From Ceratotherium simum simum (Eukaryota > Chordata > Mammalia > Perissodactyla > Rhinocerotidae): DNA of 64,000 nt. Shown here piece by piece: positions 1 through 10,665 of the stretch. The translations under genes and the position numbers were made by a program. Location of the stretch: NCBI RefSeq assembly GCF_000283155.1, contig NW_004454181.1, positions 19,781,778 through 19,845,777 of the forward strand, given 5' to 3'. Under the pieces are notes generated by a model that saw nothing but the letters and a program-made list of their open reading frames with translations, made no database searches and was not told the origin of the DNA. How positions within the stretch are numbered: position 1 is the first letter of the stretch; the number at the start of each line of letters is the position of its first letter.

Positions 1-242
1 GCTCTGTGACCCCATGCCAGGTGCCCCTTAACCTCTGCTTTCTCTCTCTTTCATACTTTCTACCGTGTGAAGCACAGCAAGAAAGCAGTCATCTTGAAGA
101 AAGGAAGAGAGTCCTCACCGGAACCCGACCATGCTGACACCCTGATCTCTTACTTCCAGCCTCCAGATCTGGGAGAAAATAAATTTCTGTTGTTTAAGCC
201 ACTCAGTTTACGTATTTTGTTATAACAGCCTGAGCTAAGACA
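1..242 (+). repeat. MaLR-type LTR (MLT1/MST), 3' part
   Basis: Non-coding long terminal repeat of a non-autonomous ERVL-MaLR retrotransposon, cut by the left window edge. Its 3' part reads in family order: a block of the type 'agcacagcaagaaagcag', 'cagcctccagatctgggaga', an AATAAA signal at about 178, 'tgttgtttaagccactcagt', and a terminus near 'ctaagaca'. The copy at 2803-3204 has the same end. It appears to sit next to antisense L2 sequence. Confidence 0.75.
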
Positions 243-254
243 CATGATTTGGGG

Positions 255-400
255 ACTGCCATTTTCAACTGGGTAGTCTCGGAGGGCCTCTCTAAAAAGC
301 TGACATTTGAGGTAAGACCTGAATGTTGACAAAAAGGCAGTCAAGTGAAGATCTGGGGTAAAGGAGTAAATTTTTGAGTAAAAGCGGTGTGTAAAGAAGA
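255..400 (-). repeat. LINE-2 fragment
   Basis: Antisense L2 3' region. The run 'aagctgacatttgaggtaag' followed by 'acctgaa' is the usual antisense L2 wording (…gacatttgagcaaagacctgaa…). It ends without a clear boundary near 400. Confidence 0.6.
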
Positions 401-621
401 CTGGCCCTTTAATTATGGCACAGACAAAATTGGACATTAATTCCCATCTCCTCCATTTCCTCCTACCACCAGGGTCTATCTGTATCACTTCATGCCCAGG
501 AACTCAGTGTCCTTAACTGGTAACTTTGGGCCCTATGGAACCACCTGCATAGTCCCACCTTCTCATACAGCCTTCTGGGCTTGTTATTTTCCTGATTTTC
601 TTTCTCTATCAAAACTTGCCT

Positions 622-906
622 AGGGCTGGCACGGTTAAGTGCGTGTGCTCCGCTACTGGCGGCCCGGGTTCGGATCCCGGGCGCGCACCGACGCACCGCT
701 TCTCCGGCCATGCTGAGGCCGCGTCCCACATACAGCAACTAGAAGGATGTGCAACTATGACATACAACTATCTACTGGGGCTTTGGGGAAAAAAAAAGGA
801 GAATTGGCAATAGATGTTAGCTCAGAGCTGGTCTTCCTCAGCAAAATAGGAGGGTTAGCATGGATGTTAGCTCAGGGCTGATCTTCCTCACACACACACA
901 CACACA
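622..906 (+). repeat. ERE SINE, long variant
   Basis: Perissodactyl tRNA-derived SINE. The pol III A-box region (cggttaag) and B-box (ggttcggatcc) are visible, though about a dozen bases are missing just upstream of the A-box. The middle carries the extra block beginning 'actagaaggatgtgcaacta', followed by two 'gatgttagctca' tail units. The usual A-rich tail is replaced by (CA)n. It is flanked by a 12-bp duplication with one mismatch, CAAAACTTGCCT (610-621) and CAAAACTTACCT (907-918). Confidence 0.92.
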
Positions 907-918
907 CAAAACTTACCT

Positions 919-2221
919 TTCCTGTGTCCCATTTCCTCAGTAATTCATATTTGCTAACATACCTAAGGGACATAAGTTACTCCTCCCAGATGACATCTGC
1001 ATTTCACAGGGACTACTAAAGGCGACCTGACTCTAGATGAGGGGCAGAGATGAGGGGATGCAGGTGTCATAGGGGCCACTGAGGGGTGTTACGGAGCAGC
1101 TGGGTCTTGTGGCACCCACACTGCCCGGCATAGGGAGTTACAGATTCCCTCTCAGGGCTGGATTTCCTGTGAGCAGAAATTACCGACTGTCTGCAATATA
1201 CTCCAAACTGACACGTAAGAATAAAGATTTCTATCTCAATTCCAAACACAACTGCAAATGGAACGAAGTTGTGCTTTAGGGCAAATATTGACAATATCTC
1301 CAATAGACTGTAGCCCAGTACATTTCTATAAGCTCTAGGTTGAGTAATTCCTTGTGAAAGGATTTTAGATTTGTATCTGAGTTTTAAATGTGGAACCACA
1401 AAGGAGTTGCTGAAACCTCCTTAAGCAGCTAAAAGCTAGTTCCCAATTCACAAGAAATTTGGCCAAGGAAGATATTAAATGGAGTGGTGTCACTAGTCAG
1501 AGTTGATGAAATGCGAGCACGGAGATGGTACCTATCAAAAGGAAAATTAGAATAAATGAATATTAAAATATTTAAATCTATAATAGTGTGTTCAAAACAC
1601 AGTTCTGAAGAACATTATCATTGGAAGTGAGAAACCAGTGCTAAGTCACTTATAGTCTTTTCTAAGCAAGCTTCTTCTTCCATTTCAACTCATTAGGATA
1701 ATATTAGCTTCAAGTGTAATGGTGTAATTTTAACTGTACTGTACACAAATTACTCCACTTCTCGCTCTGACAGGGTTTAGCAATAATCTCTCTTGGCAGA
1801 CTTTTAGCAATTACTACAATGCTGGAAAAATAAAAAGGAACGAGGCATTTAGAAATAAAAAATACATAGTCAGGATAACCAGTAGATTATATTTACCTAG
1901 CAAGGAGAGAAAAATGCTTCTAAGTTCTAAGAGGTAAAAAAGAAAGAGATTTTGCCATTTCTGAAACGCCCTGGATGCTACAATACTTTATAGAGTGCAA
2001 TGTCAGGAGACACAGCAGAAATGTACAGATCTTTGATTTTTATTGTTACTCATCTGAAGGATAGACTTCTAATACTAACCTAAACACACACACATGCACA
2101 CCCACAGAGGTATGCTTCTCTGAAGTTCTAAAGGTCAAGTTAATTTCTGCCGAAAAGTATAGAGCAAATACATCCTTTTAATGCTCAATGACCACAATCC
2201 AGTTTTCCTGGTTAGAAAAAT
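919..2221. other. Unassigned AT-rich stretch
   Basis: No gene, and no repeat that I can name. Stop codons interrupt all frames, and there is a short CA-rich run near 2085-2106. The minus-strand open frame around 1067-1399 resembles no known protein. Confidence 0.4.
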
Positions 2222-2362
2222 AGAGAGGGTAGGAGCTACCTCGCAGTTTTCTATGAGGATTAAGTGAGGTAGTGATGTAAAGCACTTAATACAGTGCCTG
2301 CCACACAGAAAGGTCTTAGTAGAAGGTAGCTGTCATTGTTACTGTGATTGTTGTTATTAGCC
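2222..2362 (+). repeat. MIR SINE, 3' half
   Basis: Shows the MIR order 'gaggattaagtgaggtagtg', 'gtaaagcacttaatacagtg', 'cctgccacacagaaaggtct', then the core-tail 'gttattag'. The tRNA-related head is missing. Confidence 0.82.
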
Positions 2363-2384
2363 ACAAAGTAAATAAAATAACTCA

Positions 2385-2590
2385 CATTTGAATGAGAATC
2401 CAGGATCCCAAAGCACTTCCACATACATCATTACATTGAACCTCAAAACCGTCTAGTGAGATAGGCAGACAAGAACCTCCTTGTAGATGAGGACATTAAG
2501 GCTCAGCAAGAATAAGTTACTTGCTAGAGATGACATACTAGAAATACAGCCTAGCTCTCCTCAATCCTGGTGACCCACAAAGCCTCTCTT
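2385..2590 (-). repeat. MIR SINE
   Basis: Reads in antisense MIR order: 'cctcaaaaccgtctagtgag', 'gatgaggacattaaggctca', 'aagttacttgctagagatga', then a decayed B-box region. It is immediately downstream of a MIR on the opposite strand, so the two 3' ends face each other. Confidence 0.7.
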
Positions 2591-2624
2591 TATTGCTCTT
2601 AACTCTTTATACCCTGGATTTGCA

Positions 2625-2802
2625 TCAATTCATTCAACAAATATTTATCAAGAGCTCTCTTTGTCTCAAGTATTGTTCCCAACACAGAGTCCAGGGAACA
2701 AGACATACAAGGTACTTGTGGTCACGAGCTTACTTTCCTGAGTTTGGGGCCAGGGAGTTGAGACAGAGAATAATTAATTAACACAATAAGTAAGTTACCT
2801 GG
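2625..2802 (-). repeat. LINE-2, 3' end (left part, split by an LTR)
   Basis: Begins with the antisense L2 terminus 'cattcaacaaatatttatca' and runs through 'caaggtacttgtggtcacga' and 'agacagagaataattaatta'. The MaLR LTR at 2803-3204 interrupts it, and it resumes at 3205 in the same orientation. Confidence 0.8.
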
Positions 2803-3204
2803 TGTAGTGGGCTGAATTGTATCTCCCCCTCTGCCCCAAATTCATGTATTGAAGCCTTCGCCTCTTGGTATATTCTGAGGGAAGTGAGACTATTTTTGGA
2901 GATAGACCCTTTAAAGAGATGAGTAAGTTAAATGAGGCTGTTGGGGTGGACCTTAATACAATCAGTCTGGTGTCCTTGTGAGGAGAGGAAATTTGGACAC
3001 AAAGACACCAGGGGCGTGAGTAAAGAAAAAAGACCGTGTGAGGACACAGTAAGAAGGCGGCTATCTGCAAGCCAAGGAGAAAGATCTCAGAAGAACACCT
3101 TGATCTTGAACTTCTGACCTCCAGAACTGAGAGAAAAAAATTTCTGTTGTTTAAGCCACTCCACCTGTGGTATTTTGTTATGACAGCCCTAGTAAACTAA
3201 TATA
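2803..3204 (+). repeat. MaLR-type LTR (MLT1 class), near full length
   Basis: Starts 'tgtagtgggctgaattgtat' and ends 'agtaaactaatata', a decayed TG…CA pair. In between come the family blocks 'ccaaattcatgtattgaagc', 'ggtgtccttgtgaggagagg', 'aatttggacacaaagacacc' and 'tgttgtttaagccactccac'. At 402 bp this is a solo LTR with no adjacent internal region. It interrupts an antisense L2. No clean TSD is visible. Confidence 0.88.
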
Positions 3205-3884
3205 TCTAATAAAAGAAATTGATAAGTACTGTGGAAAAAATTAAAGAAGAGAATGCTAAAGGTAATCAGGAACTTTGGAGAAGCACATTGCAATTCAACA
3301 GGGTCTCACTGGGAAGAGAAGATTTGAGCAAAGACTTGAGGAAGTAAGAGAATTAGCCATGGAGATATTTAGGAGAAGGGTTTTCCAGGTGGAGGGGACA
3401 GTTGGTACCTAGGCCCTAGGGTGGGACTAAGTCCAGCGTGTTGAGGAACAGCTGTTGAGAAGAATTTGACTGGAGAGGAATGAGCATGGGGGAGCAGTAG
3501 GTGAGGTCAGTGGGGCAGTGGGAGGGACAGGTCACGTAAGGCCCTACAGGCTATTGTAAGGATTTTGATTTCTTAACACAAGGTTTATATTCCTATAAAA
3601 ATGATCTAGTAGAGAGTGGGAAACAAGTTTCTCCTTGATAACAAGGAGAAAGAGGGGAGACTAGCTGGGCTAATATCCTTGAAGAGACGAATGGGATGGC
3701 ATCTAGTGCACCAGAATGGCTTTCCATAGAAAGGAGCATAGTTAGTTTATGCTCCTATATAGCTGAGTATATGGGGGTTAGGAGCATCTGATGGCTTCTA
3801 TTTTTCCCAGTGAAGGATGAAGCAGAGTCATCAGTGAAGAGTGAGGATGGGGAAGAGATGTGGAAAGTTTGAAGTTAGAGAAGA
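3205..3884 (-). repeat. LINE-2, continuation after the LTR
   Basis: Continues the L2 broken at 2802. Clear antisense L2 wording runs to about 3640 ('gatttgagcaaagacttgag', 'cacgtaaggccctacaggct', 'attgtaaggattttgatttc'). From 3641 to 3884 the match is weaker but keeps the same purine-rich style, so it is probably the same element. Confidence 0.7.
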
Positions 3885-4353
3885 TATGATAGAGTGACAT
3901 TTGTTTGCATAACAAAGTACCACAAACTGGGTGGCTTAGACAACCGAAACTTAATGTCTGATAGTTCTGGAGGCTAGAAGTCTGAGATCAAGGTGTCAGC
4001 AGGTTTGGTTTCTTCTAAGGGCTGAGAGGGAGAATCTGTTCTACACTTCTCCCCTCGTTTCTTGTGGTTTGCTGGCAATCTTTGGTCTTCCATGGCTTGT
4101 AGAAGCATCACCCCAATCTCTAAACTTCATCTTCATATGGAGTTCTCCCCGTGTATGTATCTGTGTCTAAATTTCCCCTTTTTGTAAGGACACCAGTCAT
4201 ATTGGATTAAGGCCCACTCTCATGATCTGATCACAGCTTAACTAATTAATCTGCAATAAACCTATCCCCAAATAAGGTCACATTCTGAGGTACTGGGGGG
4301 TTAGGACTTCAACATATGAACTGTGTCAACATGACACAATTCAGCCCATAACA
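3885..4353 (-). repeat. MaLR-type LTR (MLT1 class), inverted
   Basis: Reverse complement of the same LTR type as 2803-3204. In plus-strand reading it shows 'cataacaaagtaccacaaac', 'gttctggaggctagaagtct', 'aaggacaccagtcatattgg', 'gaggtactggggggttagga' and 'acaattcagcccataaca', the last being the LTR start on the minus strand. About 470 bp. Confidence 0.88.
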
Positions 4354-4973
4354 AGGAATTAAGGAGATTGGCAGCTGGTTAGGCTAGAAGTATAGTGAGC
4401 TTGCCTGGCAGCAAAAAGAGCGACATAGCATTTGCAGTCACAACTCCAAAGTGAGTCCATTCAGCATGCGGAGACCATTTTCCCCACCAACACTCAGCTG
4501 CATGGGTGAAAGTACAGAGTAGAAAGACAATTGGATTTAACCAAAGTTGTGGTTTTACCAGATAAGTTCAGCAAGGGATTCCAGGATATATGCCAGTTGG
4601 TGATTGTTATGATTTACTATGCAACTGAAGCTAGAGAGGGAGGGACGAGAAGTCTTGCAAGTGGTAATGGACAGAGAAAACGTATTGGGATCAATGGATC
4701 ACGGGTCCTGATGGGGTGGAAAGATAGTTGAAGTTGGGGTGCTTGAAGAAATAAACTGGAAAATTACAAAGTGGAAGAAGAGAGAGAGGTATGTGAAATT
4801 GACATAAGATGGTGTTTCATTATTGCTAATTACAAAGTCTAAGGTATGATAAGGGAGTGTGTGGTTGAGGCAGGGGAATGGACAAGATTGTTGGAGGAGT
4901 GGAGGTCACGGTGTTGAGAAGCCACTGTCTTCGACGGGTCATCTATGTGTTTGTTGAAATTATAAAGTTTCCA
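4354..4973. other. Unassigned, possibly decayed LINE-2
   Basis: Purine-rich on the plus strand and similar in texture to antisense L2. The phrase 'gacgggtcatctatgtgttt' resembles old L2-like copies. No reliable boundary and no gene. Confidence 0.3.
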
Positions 4974-5070
4974 TTCATTCATTCAAATATTTATGCGCTG
5001 GCCATAAGGAAGAATGGAGCTCTGTTGAGAGCAAGGCTCATGAAACCCAACAAGAGAGCCACTGCTGAGG
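4974..5070 (-). repeat. LINE-2 3' end fragment
   Basis: Starts with the tandem-tetramer L2 terminus in antisense ('cattcattcattcaaatatt') and decays quickly. Confidence 0.55.
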
Positions 5071-5985
5071 CCAGCTATCCCTGACTGAGCTTAGAAAATG
5101 GTCTCAGATTGCCCTATGTTGAGTAACTAGGGGAGCAGAAAAAGAAAAAACCAAAAACTTATTGAAGTTAATTTTGAAACTCCTTTGATACCCAAATAAA
5201 CAATTAACCCAGAAGAAAATAAAAATCTCATACTCTTAAACATCCTTCACGGCTTGTTTTAAAAATTATTATCATTATTTTGTCTCCTCAGTAGCTTACA
5301 TTCATTGTGTTGATATGTGTGCTTCCTGGGGATTCTACACACTCCAAAATCTGAAGAGTAAGCAAAAATAGTGCTTCTGCTTAAACCCTTCACAGTTTAT
5401 AGCCACATTTACATAACATTAAATAAGTCAACAAAGGCATCATTAGCTCCCATTAAAATATGAGCAAAGAAATTTAAACGAACAAGACAGACTAATTGGT
5501 AAGTAATGTTGTGTATCAAAAATTATGACTGTAAGATACCCCAGTTAATGAGAAGCCCTACAATCATGTTTACTACATATTTAAAAATTAAATGAAGGTG
5601 AATAAAAGTTAACAGAAAAGAAGATTTTCACCTTCATGGATGTTATTATATCTGTTTTTCAAAGTTAAAGTAATAAGGATTATTTTAGCTACTTATCTCC
5701 ACAAACGATCTCCTTATAATTCACGTGATTTTTACCTTTTCTGTTCTCCTCTATTCGTAAACAGGGAAGACACGACCAGGTAGAGGGAAAGGCAGAGCTT
5801 TTGAATTACATCAGTGAATGGGACCTGGTCTGATCTCAGATCTTGGTTGTTAGAGGAGAGCCCATCTATTCCTTCCTCTGTGGGGGCCTGGGCCCAACCC
5901 TGGGCAAAGTATGCCCTTTAAGTCAGCCGTAGGAGGAAAGCAACGTAGTCAACCACTTCATGCCAGAGTGATGGTGGTTACTAAT
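5071..5985. other. Unassigned AT-rich stretch
   Basis: No repeat or gene recognised. It contains an AT-only run around 5258-5280 and otherwise looks like unique non-coding DNA. Confidence 0.4.
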
Positions 5986-6130
5986 GCTCTCTGCCTGGAA
6001 GGTTCACCTGAGGTGAAACTAAAAAATGCTGATTCCTGGGCACCAGCCCAGACCAATTAAATCAGAATCTTGGGGAGGGGGCCTGGGCATCTGTAGTTTA
6101 GAAAAGCGTCCCCATTGATTCTAAAGAGCA
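5986..6130 (+). repeat. MER5-like hAT fragment
   Basis: Contains 'gctgattcctgggcaccagc', 'aaatcagaatcttggggagg' and 'ggcctgggcatctgtagttt', the central order of MER5-type non-autonomous hAT elements. Both terminal inverted repeats are unrecognisable. Confidence 0.6.
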
Positions 6131-6238
6131 GCCAAGGGGGAAAGTCACTCTACTAGCCCTCTCATTAATCAAACAATAGCTACCATTTACTGAGTGACTG
6201 CTATGTATGAAGGTCTCTAATAAGAACTTGGGCAGGTT

Positions 6239-6624
6239 ATTTTTTTTTCTTTTATCCAACATTTTATTATGAAATTCTTCATACAGCAAAGTTGAAATAA
6301 TTTTACAGTGAACACTATTTATAGACCACCTAGATTATACCGTTAATGTTTTATCACTTCTGGTTTTAGCATATATCCATCCCTCTAGCTATCCACCAAT
6401 AAATCTATGGTTTTTACACATTTCAGAGTAAATTACAGACATCTGTACAATTTCCCTTGAATACTTCAACAAGCATATCACTAACTAGAGTACAATATTT
6501 GTGTACTTTTTCTTTCAACGTAAACTTTCCAAAAAATAAAATGCACGTCTTGTCTATATTCACCGAGTTTGAACAAAAGAATAAATCCGTGTAACTCAAG
6601 CTGCTATCAAGATACAGAATATTA
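6239..6624 (-). repeat. Mammalian L1 3' fragment inserted with an 8-bp TSD
   Basis: A poly-T run at its left edge marks an antisense retrotransposed 3' end. The body has the AT-rich L1M-type 3'-UTR style ('ttatgaaattcttcatacag', 'gagtaaattacagacatctg'). It is flanked by GGCAGGTT at 6231-6238 and 6625-6632. A short MIR-like antisense piece lies just left of it (about 6165-6230). Subfamily not assigned. Confidence 0.65.
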
Positions 6625-6639
6625 GGCAGGTTCTTTTAT

Positions 6640-7624
6640 ACTTAATTAGATGTGATCTTAAACATTTGCTGTTTAAAGAGACTGCATAGAAAGGGCTGTA
6701 CTTTATCCCAAAGAAGGACCATCGAATGGTAGAATTTCAGACACTGAGGCATTAAGTTGAAAATATTTTGGAGGAGAGAAAAGAAAAGTGCATCCCTCAG
6801 GTGATTCAGACACGGCCGCTTGTTGAACCCTGATCATATTGTGCGATGTAGGCACCTTGTGGCTGGAGTGTCTGGGATGGAAGCGGTCTTGCAGCACAGA
6901 GTTGTATGCACCACATGTGTGTCTGTGTCTGTGTGTGTGTGTGTCTGCACGCACACTGCATATGTGTTGAAAGAAGATGTGGTTTTGACACTTTATCTCA
7001 AGACACTAATATTTCTTCAAAAGTAGACGGCTTGCTTTATATATGTCTCCTCCTGGCTGGCACAAATCTATAATAATTGATAAGACTAAAGACCAGAGAG
7101 AAGCTACTTCACGGGCTGCATCAATTGCCCTACCCCCTCACCCTGAATCTAGAGCTGCCCAGGTCCTCAGAGTCTGCATACTTGGGATTGCCTACAGGGA
7201 GAGGTTTCTAGAAAGTACAATATTACGGGAATCAAGGCCTTTAAATGCTAATGGCAAGAGGAAATGTTCTTGCTTCTCAACTCTGAAAACAGGGATTGAT
7301 TTAATAAACCATAAAGAGTTTTCAACAATGCATCCAACTTTAAGTAAAAAGACCCATCTGTGTTACTGTGCTGGGGTTCTCCATTGCTTCCCCTCCATTT
7401 GAAAAGCTGAGCTCACGGGCCGTAACACCAGTGGAGCCTACGTGTAGATACTCTCAAATGATGACTTTTCATTTTTTGGCTTCTGAGTTGCAAGTCATCT
7501 GCCTAAAAATTTGTCTGAATTTGACCCCTTCCTGTGCTGGAATGGTCCTCGCCCTAGGTCTAACACATCTCTCTCCCTTCATTTAAATTGCTTTGGAAAT
7601 CCCAAATTCTTATAAAGAGTTAGT
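6640..7624. other. Unassigned stretch containing a TG microsatellite
   Basis: Apart from the TG tract at 6916-6946, nothing is recognised. An open frame at 7043-7402 (about 119 codons) has no familiar domain and sits in ordinary non-coding sequence. Confidence 0.4.
6916..6946. repeat. (TG)n microsatellite, interrupted
   Basis: About 30 bp of TG dinucleotides broken by TC steps and followed by a complementary-looking 'gcacgcacac'. Confidence 0.9.
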
Positions 7625-8257
7625 TCACTCATTGGGTCATTCAATGGATATTGAATGATAGTGATTGACAACCTGCTCTTTATGCTACACACTGGGCCAG
7701 GTGCTGGGAATGCAGTCATGAACAGAGCAGTCATTGTCCTTGTTCTTATGAAGCTTGTGTCCCACAAGGAAAGAGGATATTATATAGTCAACTAAACAAT
7801 TACTTTCCTGCAATTTTGATAATGGTTATGCGGAAGTCATCGAGGGAATGTTTTGAATGTATAACAGAAGGGCCTGACCTAGTTTGTGAGGTCTGGTGGG
7901 GTTGAGGCAAAGGGTTCCCTGAGAAAGTGCAGCTCAGATAACATCTTGAGAATGAATTGAACACAGCTGTGTGAAGAGCAGAAGTGAGAGCATTTACACA
8001 GAGGCCACAGATGGTACAAAGGCCCTGAGGCAGCAAAGAACAAAGCAATTGCCATGAATTAAAAACAAGGAGGGAGGGCATTGTGGCTGGAGTGGAATGA
8101 GCCACAGAGATAGGAGATGAGAGATAGGAAGGGCCACATGCAAGGCTGGTGGCCACAATAAGGAGTGTGTGTGGAAAGATATTCTTGTAAGAATACAAGT
8201 GAAGGTATAGTGAAGATATTCTTGTAAGCAAGCAATTGACATAATCTGATATATATA

Positions 8258-8289
<32 letters not shown>

Positions 8290-8440
8290 GTTAAATTTAC
8301 TCTGGCTGGAGGTCAGATTGGAGAGAACTAACGTCAATATGCATGAGGACTGTTTTGGAGACTCGAAGTCATCCATTGGTGCAGATGATGACCTGGGCTT
8401 GAGTGGGGGCCATGCAGATGAGGACAAATGTCTGAGATAA
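7625..8440 (-). repeat. LINE-2, 3' part with decayed ORF2 C-terminus
   Basis: Long antisense L2: 'actgggccaggtgctgggaa', 'gaacagagcagtcattgtcc', 'gatggtacaaaggccctgag', 'attgtggctggagtggaatg'. Translated on the minus strand, the fragment 'HSTPATMPSLL' (about 8060-8130) resembles the L2 ORF2 tail region, but the frames are broken. It is interrupted by a TA/TG microsatellite at 8249-8289. Confidence 0.8.
8249..8289. repeat. (AT)n(GT)n(AT)n microsatellite
   Basis: Compound tract: AT repeats, then GT repeats, then AT repeats, inside the antisense L2. Confidence 0.93.
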
Positions 8441-9161
8441 ATAGCAGCTCATTCTCCCCTGCAGGTTCTTCTTTACCACGCCCACTTGACGGTGGGATTC
8501 CCAATGCTCTGACTCACAAAGCGGACACAGGCCTTATCAATAAATAAATACAAATTGGCATGCCTGGGAGTTGTATAAGCCCTGAAAGACCAAGAGAAAA
8601 GATTCTTTTACATCAGCCAGCTTCACTTTGGAATAATACACAGACCTCCGTGAATCATTTCATGGTTTATTAAACAAAATTCTGTTTGCAATTGGCAAGT
8701 TAGGAAAATAAACGTCCATGCTTGTTTTCACTTTCTACATCCGTGGTTTGTCCAGAGACTCACATCCCAAATCTGACGGCTGTTCTCGGAATCTCAGGAA
8801 GCAGTCCTGGATCCCCACTTTTGAACGTCCCAGGGGAATCAGCCACAGATTGCCATTAACCCCTATGAGAACGAGGGAGAATTCTTGAGGTTGTTCCATC
8901 GCCAGAGAGGGCATATGGGCTGCCTCCCAGGGCCAGCAGGTACTAGCCTCCTATTGTGTGTTTCTGCGCCAGATGCTGGCCCCTAGGACCATCTGCCCTT
9001 CCCAAAATGGAGGAATGCATGAAGGCTCCATGGGCAGAAGAGCTTCGTCTTTTCTGAGAAATGGTGCTCAACCCGTGTTTACCTACAATCTCATTTGAGG
9101 TGTGTGTGTGTTTGGGGAAGATTTACTTGGCTTAATCCTATTTGGGTGCCTGGTTTCTAGA
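8441..9161. other. Unassigned stretch
   Basis: No repeat family or gene recognised. Somewhat richer in G+C than its surroundings around 8750-9010. A short TG run lies near 9100. Confidence 0.4.
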
Positions 9162-9343
9162 GAGGACAAAAAATCTGAGTTTGGTTCAGGATCACTTAGA
9201 GGGATTATTAAAACAGAGTGCTGGGCTCCACCCCCAGAGTTTCTGAGTCAAGTGTGGGGTGGAGCCTGAGAATTTGCATTTCTAACAAGTTCTTGGATGA
9301 TGCTGATGCTGCTGGTCTGAGGACCACACTTTGAGAACCACTG
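9162..9343 (+). repeat. MER5A-type hAT element
   Basis: Good match to MER5A order: 'agagtgctgggctccacccc', 'cagagtttctgagtcaagtg', 'tgagaatttgcatttctaac', 'gatgctgatgctgctggtct', and an intact right terminal repeat 'tttgagaaccactg'. The left terminus is degraded. Confidence 0.88.
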
Positions 9344-9429
9344 ATCTATGTGATGTTGCCCCATGGATCAGCTGTATTCAGTGAACACACTATTCATCAA
9401 ATGCCTCCTGTGTGCCTGGCCCTGTAACC

Positions 9430-9690
9430 ACCTCCAGGTCTTCAAATGTACAGTTTCCTTGGCTTGGACTTCTTCTGGAGCTTTCCTTACCTCCAGGGCT
9501 GAGTTCAACTGGGCCCCTAGGGCATCACTCATGCTTTCTCTACCATGGGTTTGTCTATTACTTTGTATGGCAAAGGCCCTCCCTTGATGGCAGGGTCATT
9601 TTCATTCTTCTTTGTGTAGCACTTGGCACATAGGAAAGGTTACTTTAAGCAAAATCATCAACTTTTGGTAGATGAATGAATGAGTGGTTC
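9430..9690 (+). repeat. LINE-2 3' end (weak)
   Basis: The terminal part is L2-like: 'gatggcagggtcattttcat', 'gtagcacttggcacatagga', then 'gatgaatgaatgag' as the tetramer tail. The upstream half (9430-9560) is only loosely L2-like. Confidence 0.55.
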
Positions 9691-10139
9691 AGGATGGGTC
9701 TTTGACCCAGGACATCTTGGCAGCATCTAGAATATGCACCTGCAACTGAATCATATTTCTGTTGACTCCCTCCTTTAATACCATATTTAGGGCTCTAATA
9801 TGTGCTCTGTTTTGTACTAGGTAAGGCATTATCTTTGTGGGCAAGGATTTTAAAATCCAATTATAGCAAAGAAAACAGTCAAATATAAAATGACAATATG
9901 AGGATAACCTTTATTGTTGATTGACATATCTAAAGTCACTAAGCACTTTAGACATCTGAAAGAAAAGGTCATTTTTTTCCTGCACATATTAGGTAAGTCT
10001 TTGATCTGATATGTTCATGAAATCAGTGGACTCAATCAGTTACTCATTTACTGAAATTCTTATTAAACAACTGCAATGTGTTAGGCTAGGCACAGGAGAA
10101 TCTCAATGTTGTAAGAGGATTTAGGGTTTACTTAGCGTA
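9691..10139. other. Unassigned stretch
   Basis: AT-rich, with no gene and no confident repeat. A few L2/MIR-like words near 10030-10100 ('caatgtgttaggctaggcac') are too short to call. Confidence 0.35.
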
Positions 10140-10395
10140 ATCCTTTTCCAGATACTAGAAACCTCTCAAAACTTTCCCACCCCAGATGGCTGTCCAATAA
10201 GTACTTGAATACTTTTAGTAACAGAAGACTTACTACCTCATGTGGCAGCCAATCTTTGAATGACTGCTGACTCGTAACCTTTCTTATGTTGAGATGAAAG
10301 CTCTCTCCCTGAAATTTCTACTATTGGTCCTATTTTGATGTCTTGTAGTAATAGAGGATGCTTAATTTCTCTTCCTCCTGACAACCTCATTAGAT
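10140..10395. repeat. CR1/L3-type LINE remnant, left part
   Basis: Contains the ordered words 'gacttactacctcatgtggc', 'agccaatctttgaatgactg', 'gatgaaagctctctccctga' and 'tctactattggtcctatttt'. These match the ancient CR1-related repeat also known in birds ('gagctcactacctcc…', 'ccattggtcctagttctgcc'). A MIR interrupts it and it resumes at 10666. Confidence 0.6.
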
Positions 10396-10665
10396 AATGA
10401 AAAAGGATATGGCACAGTGGGGCAGAACATATGGAAGCTGGATGGCCCAGCTTTGAATCTCAGTTCCCAAATTTACTAGCTGTGTGACTTTGAGCAAGTT
10501 CCTTAACCTCCTGTGACCCAGTTTTCTTATCTGTAAAATGGGGATAATGTTATGCCTCAAATGGTTGTTTTGAAGGTTAAAAAATTTACTACTTGCAATG
10601 AATTTAGAACAGGGTTTGGCATATAATTAATGATCAATAATGTTAATTATTACTGTTACTCATTA
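10396..10665 (+). repeat. MIR SINE, near full length
   Basis: Nearly whole MIR: tRNA-like head with 'gcccagctttgaatctcagt', 'ttactagctgtgtgactttg', 'agcaagttccttaacctcct', 'ttatctgtaaaatggggata', then 'acagggtttggcatataatt'. It sits inside the CR1/L3-type remnant. Confidence 0.9.

Noticed and set aside
640..720. tRNA gene
   Set aside because: The A- and B-box words belong to the tRNA-derived head of an ERE SINE. The same applies to every other ERE and MIR head. No cloverleaf with acceptor stem is present.
1..4353. An endogenous retroviral provirus between the MaLR LTRs
   Set aside because: The LTRs are in mixed orientation, and the spacer is L2, with no internal retroviral sequence. They are solo LTRs.
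7800..8427. Overlapping minus-strand open frames of 82-143 codons
   Set aside because: They lie in antisense L2, and parts read like the broken end of L2 ORF2. The TA/TG tract also creates artificial coding.
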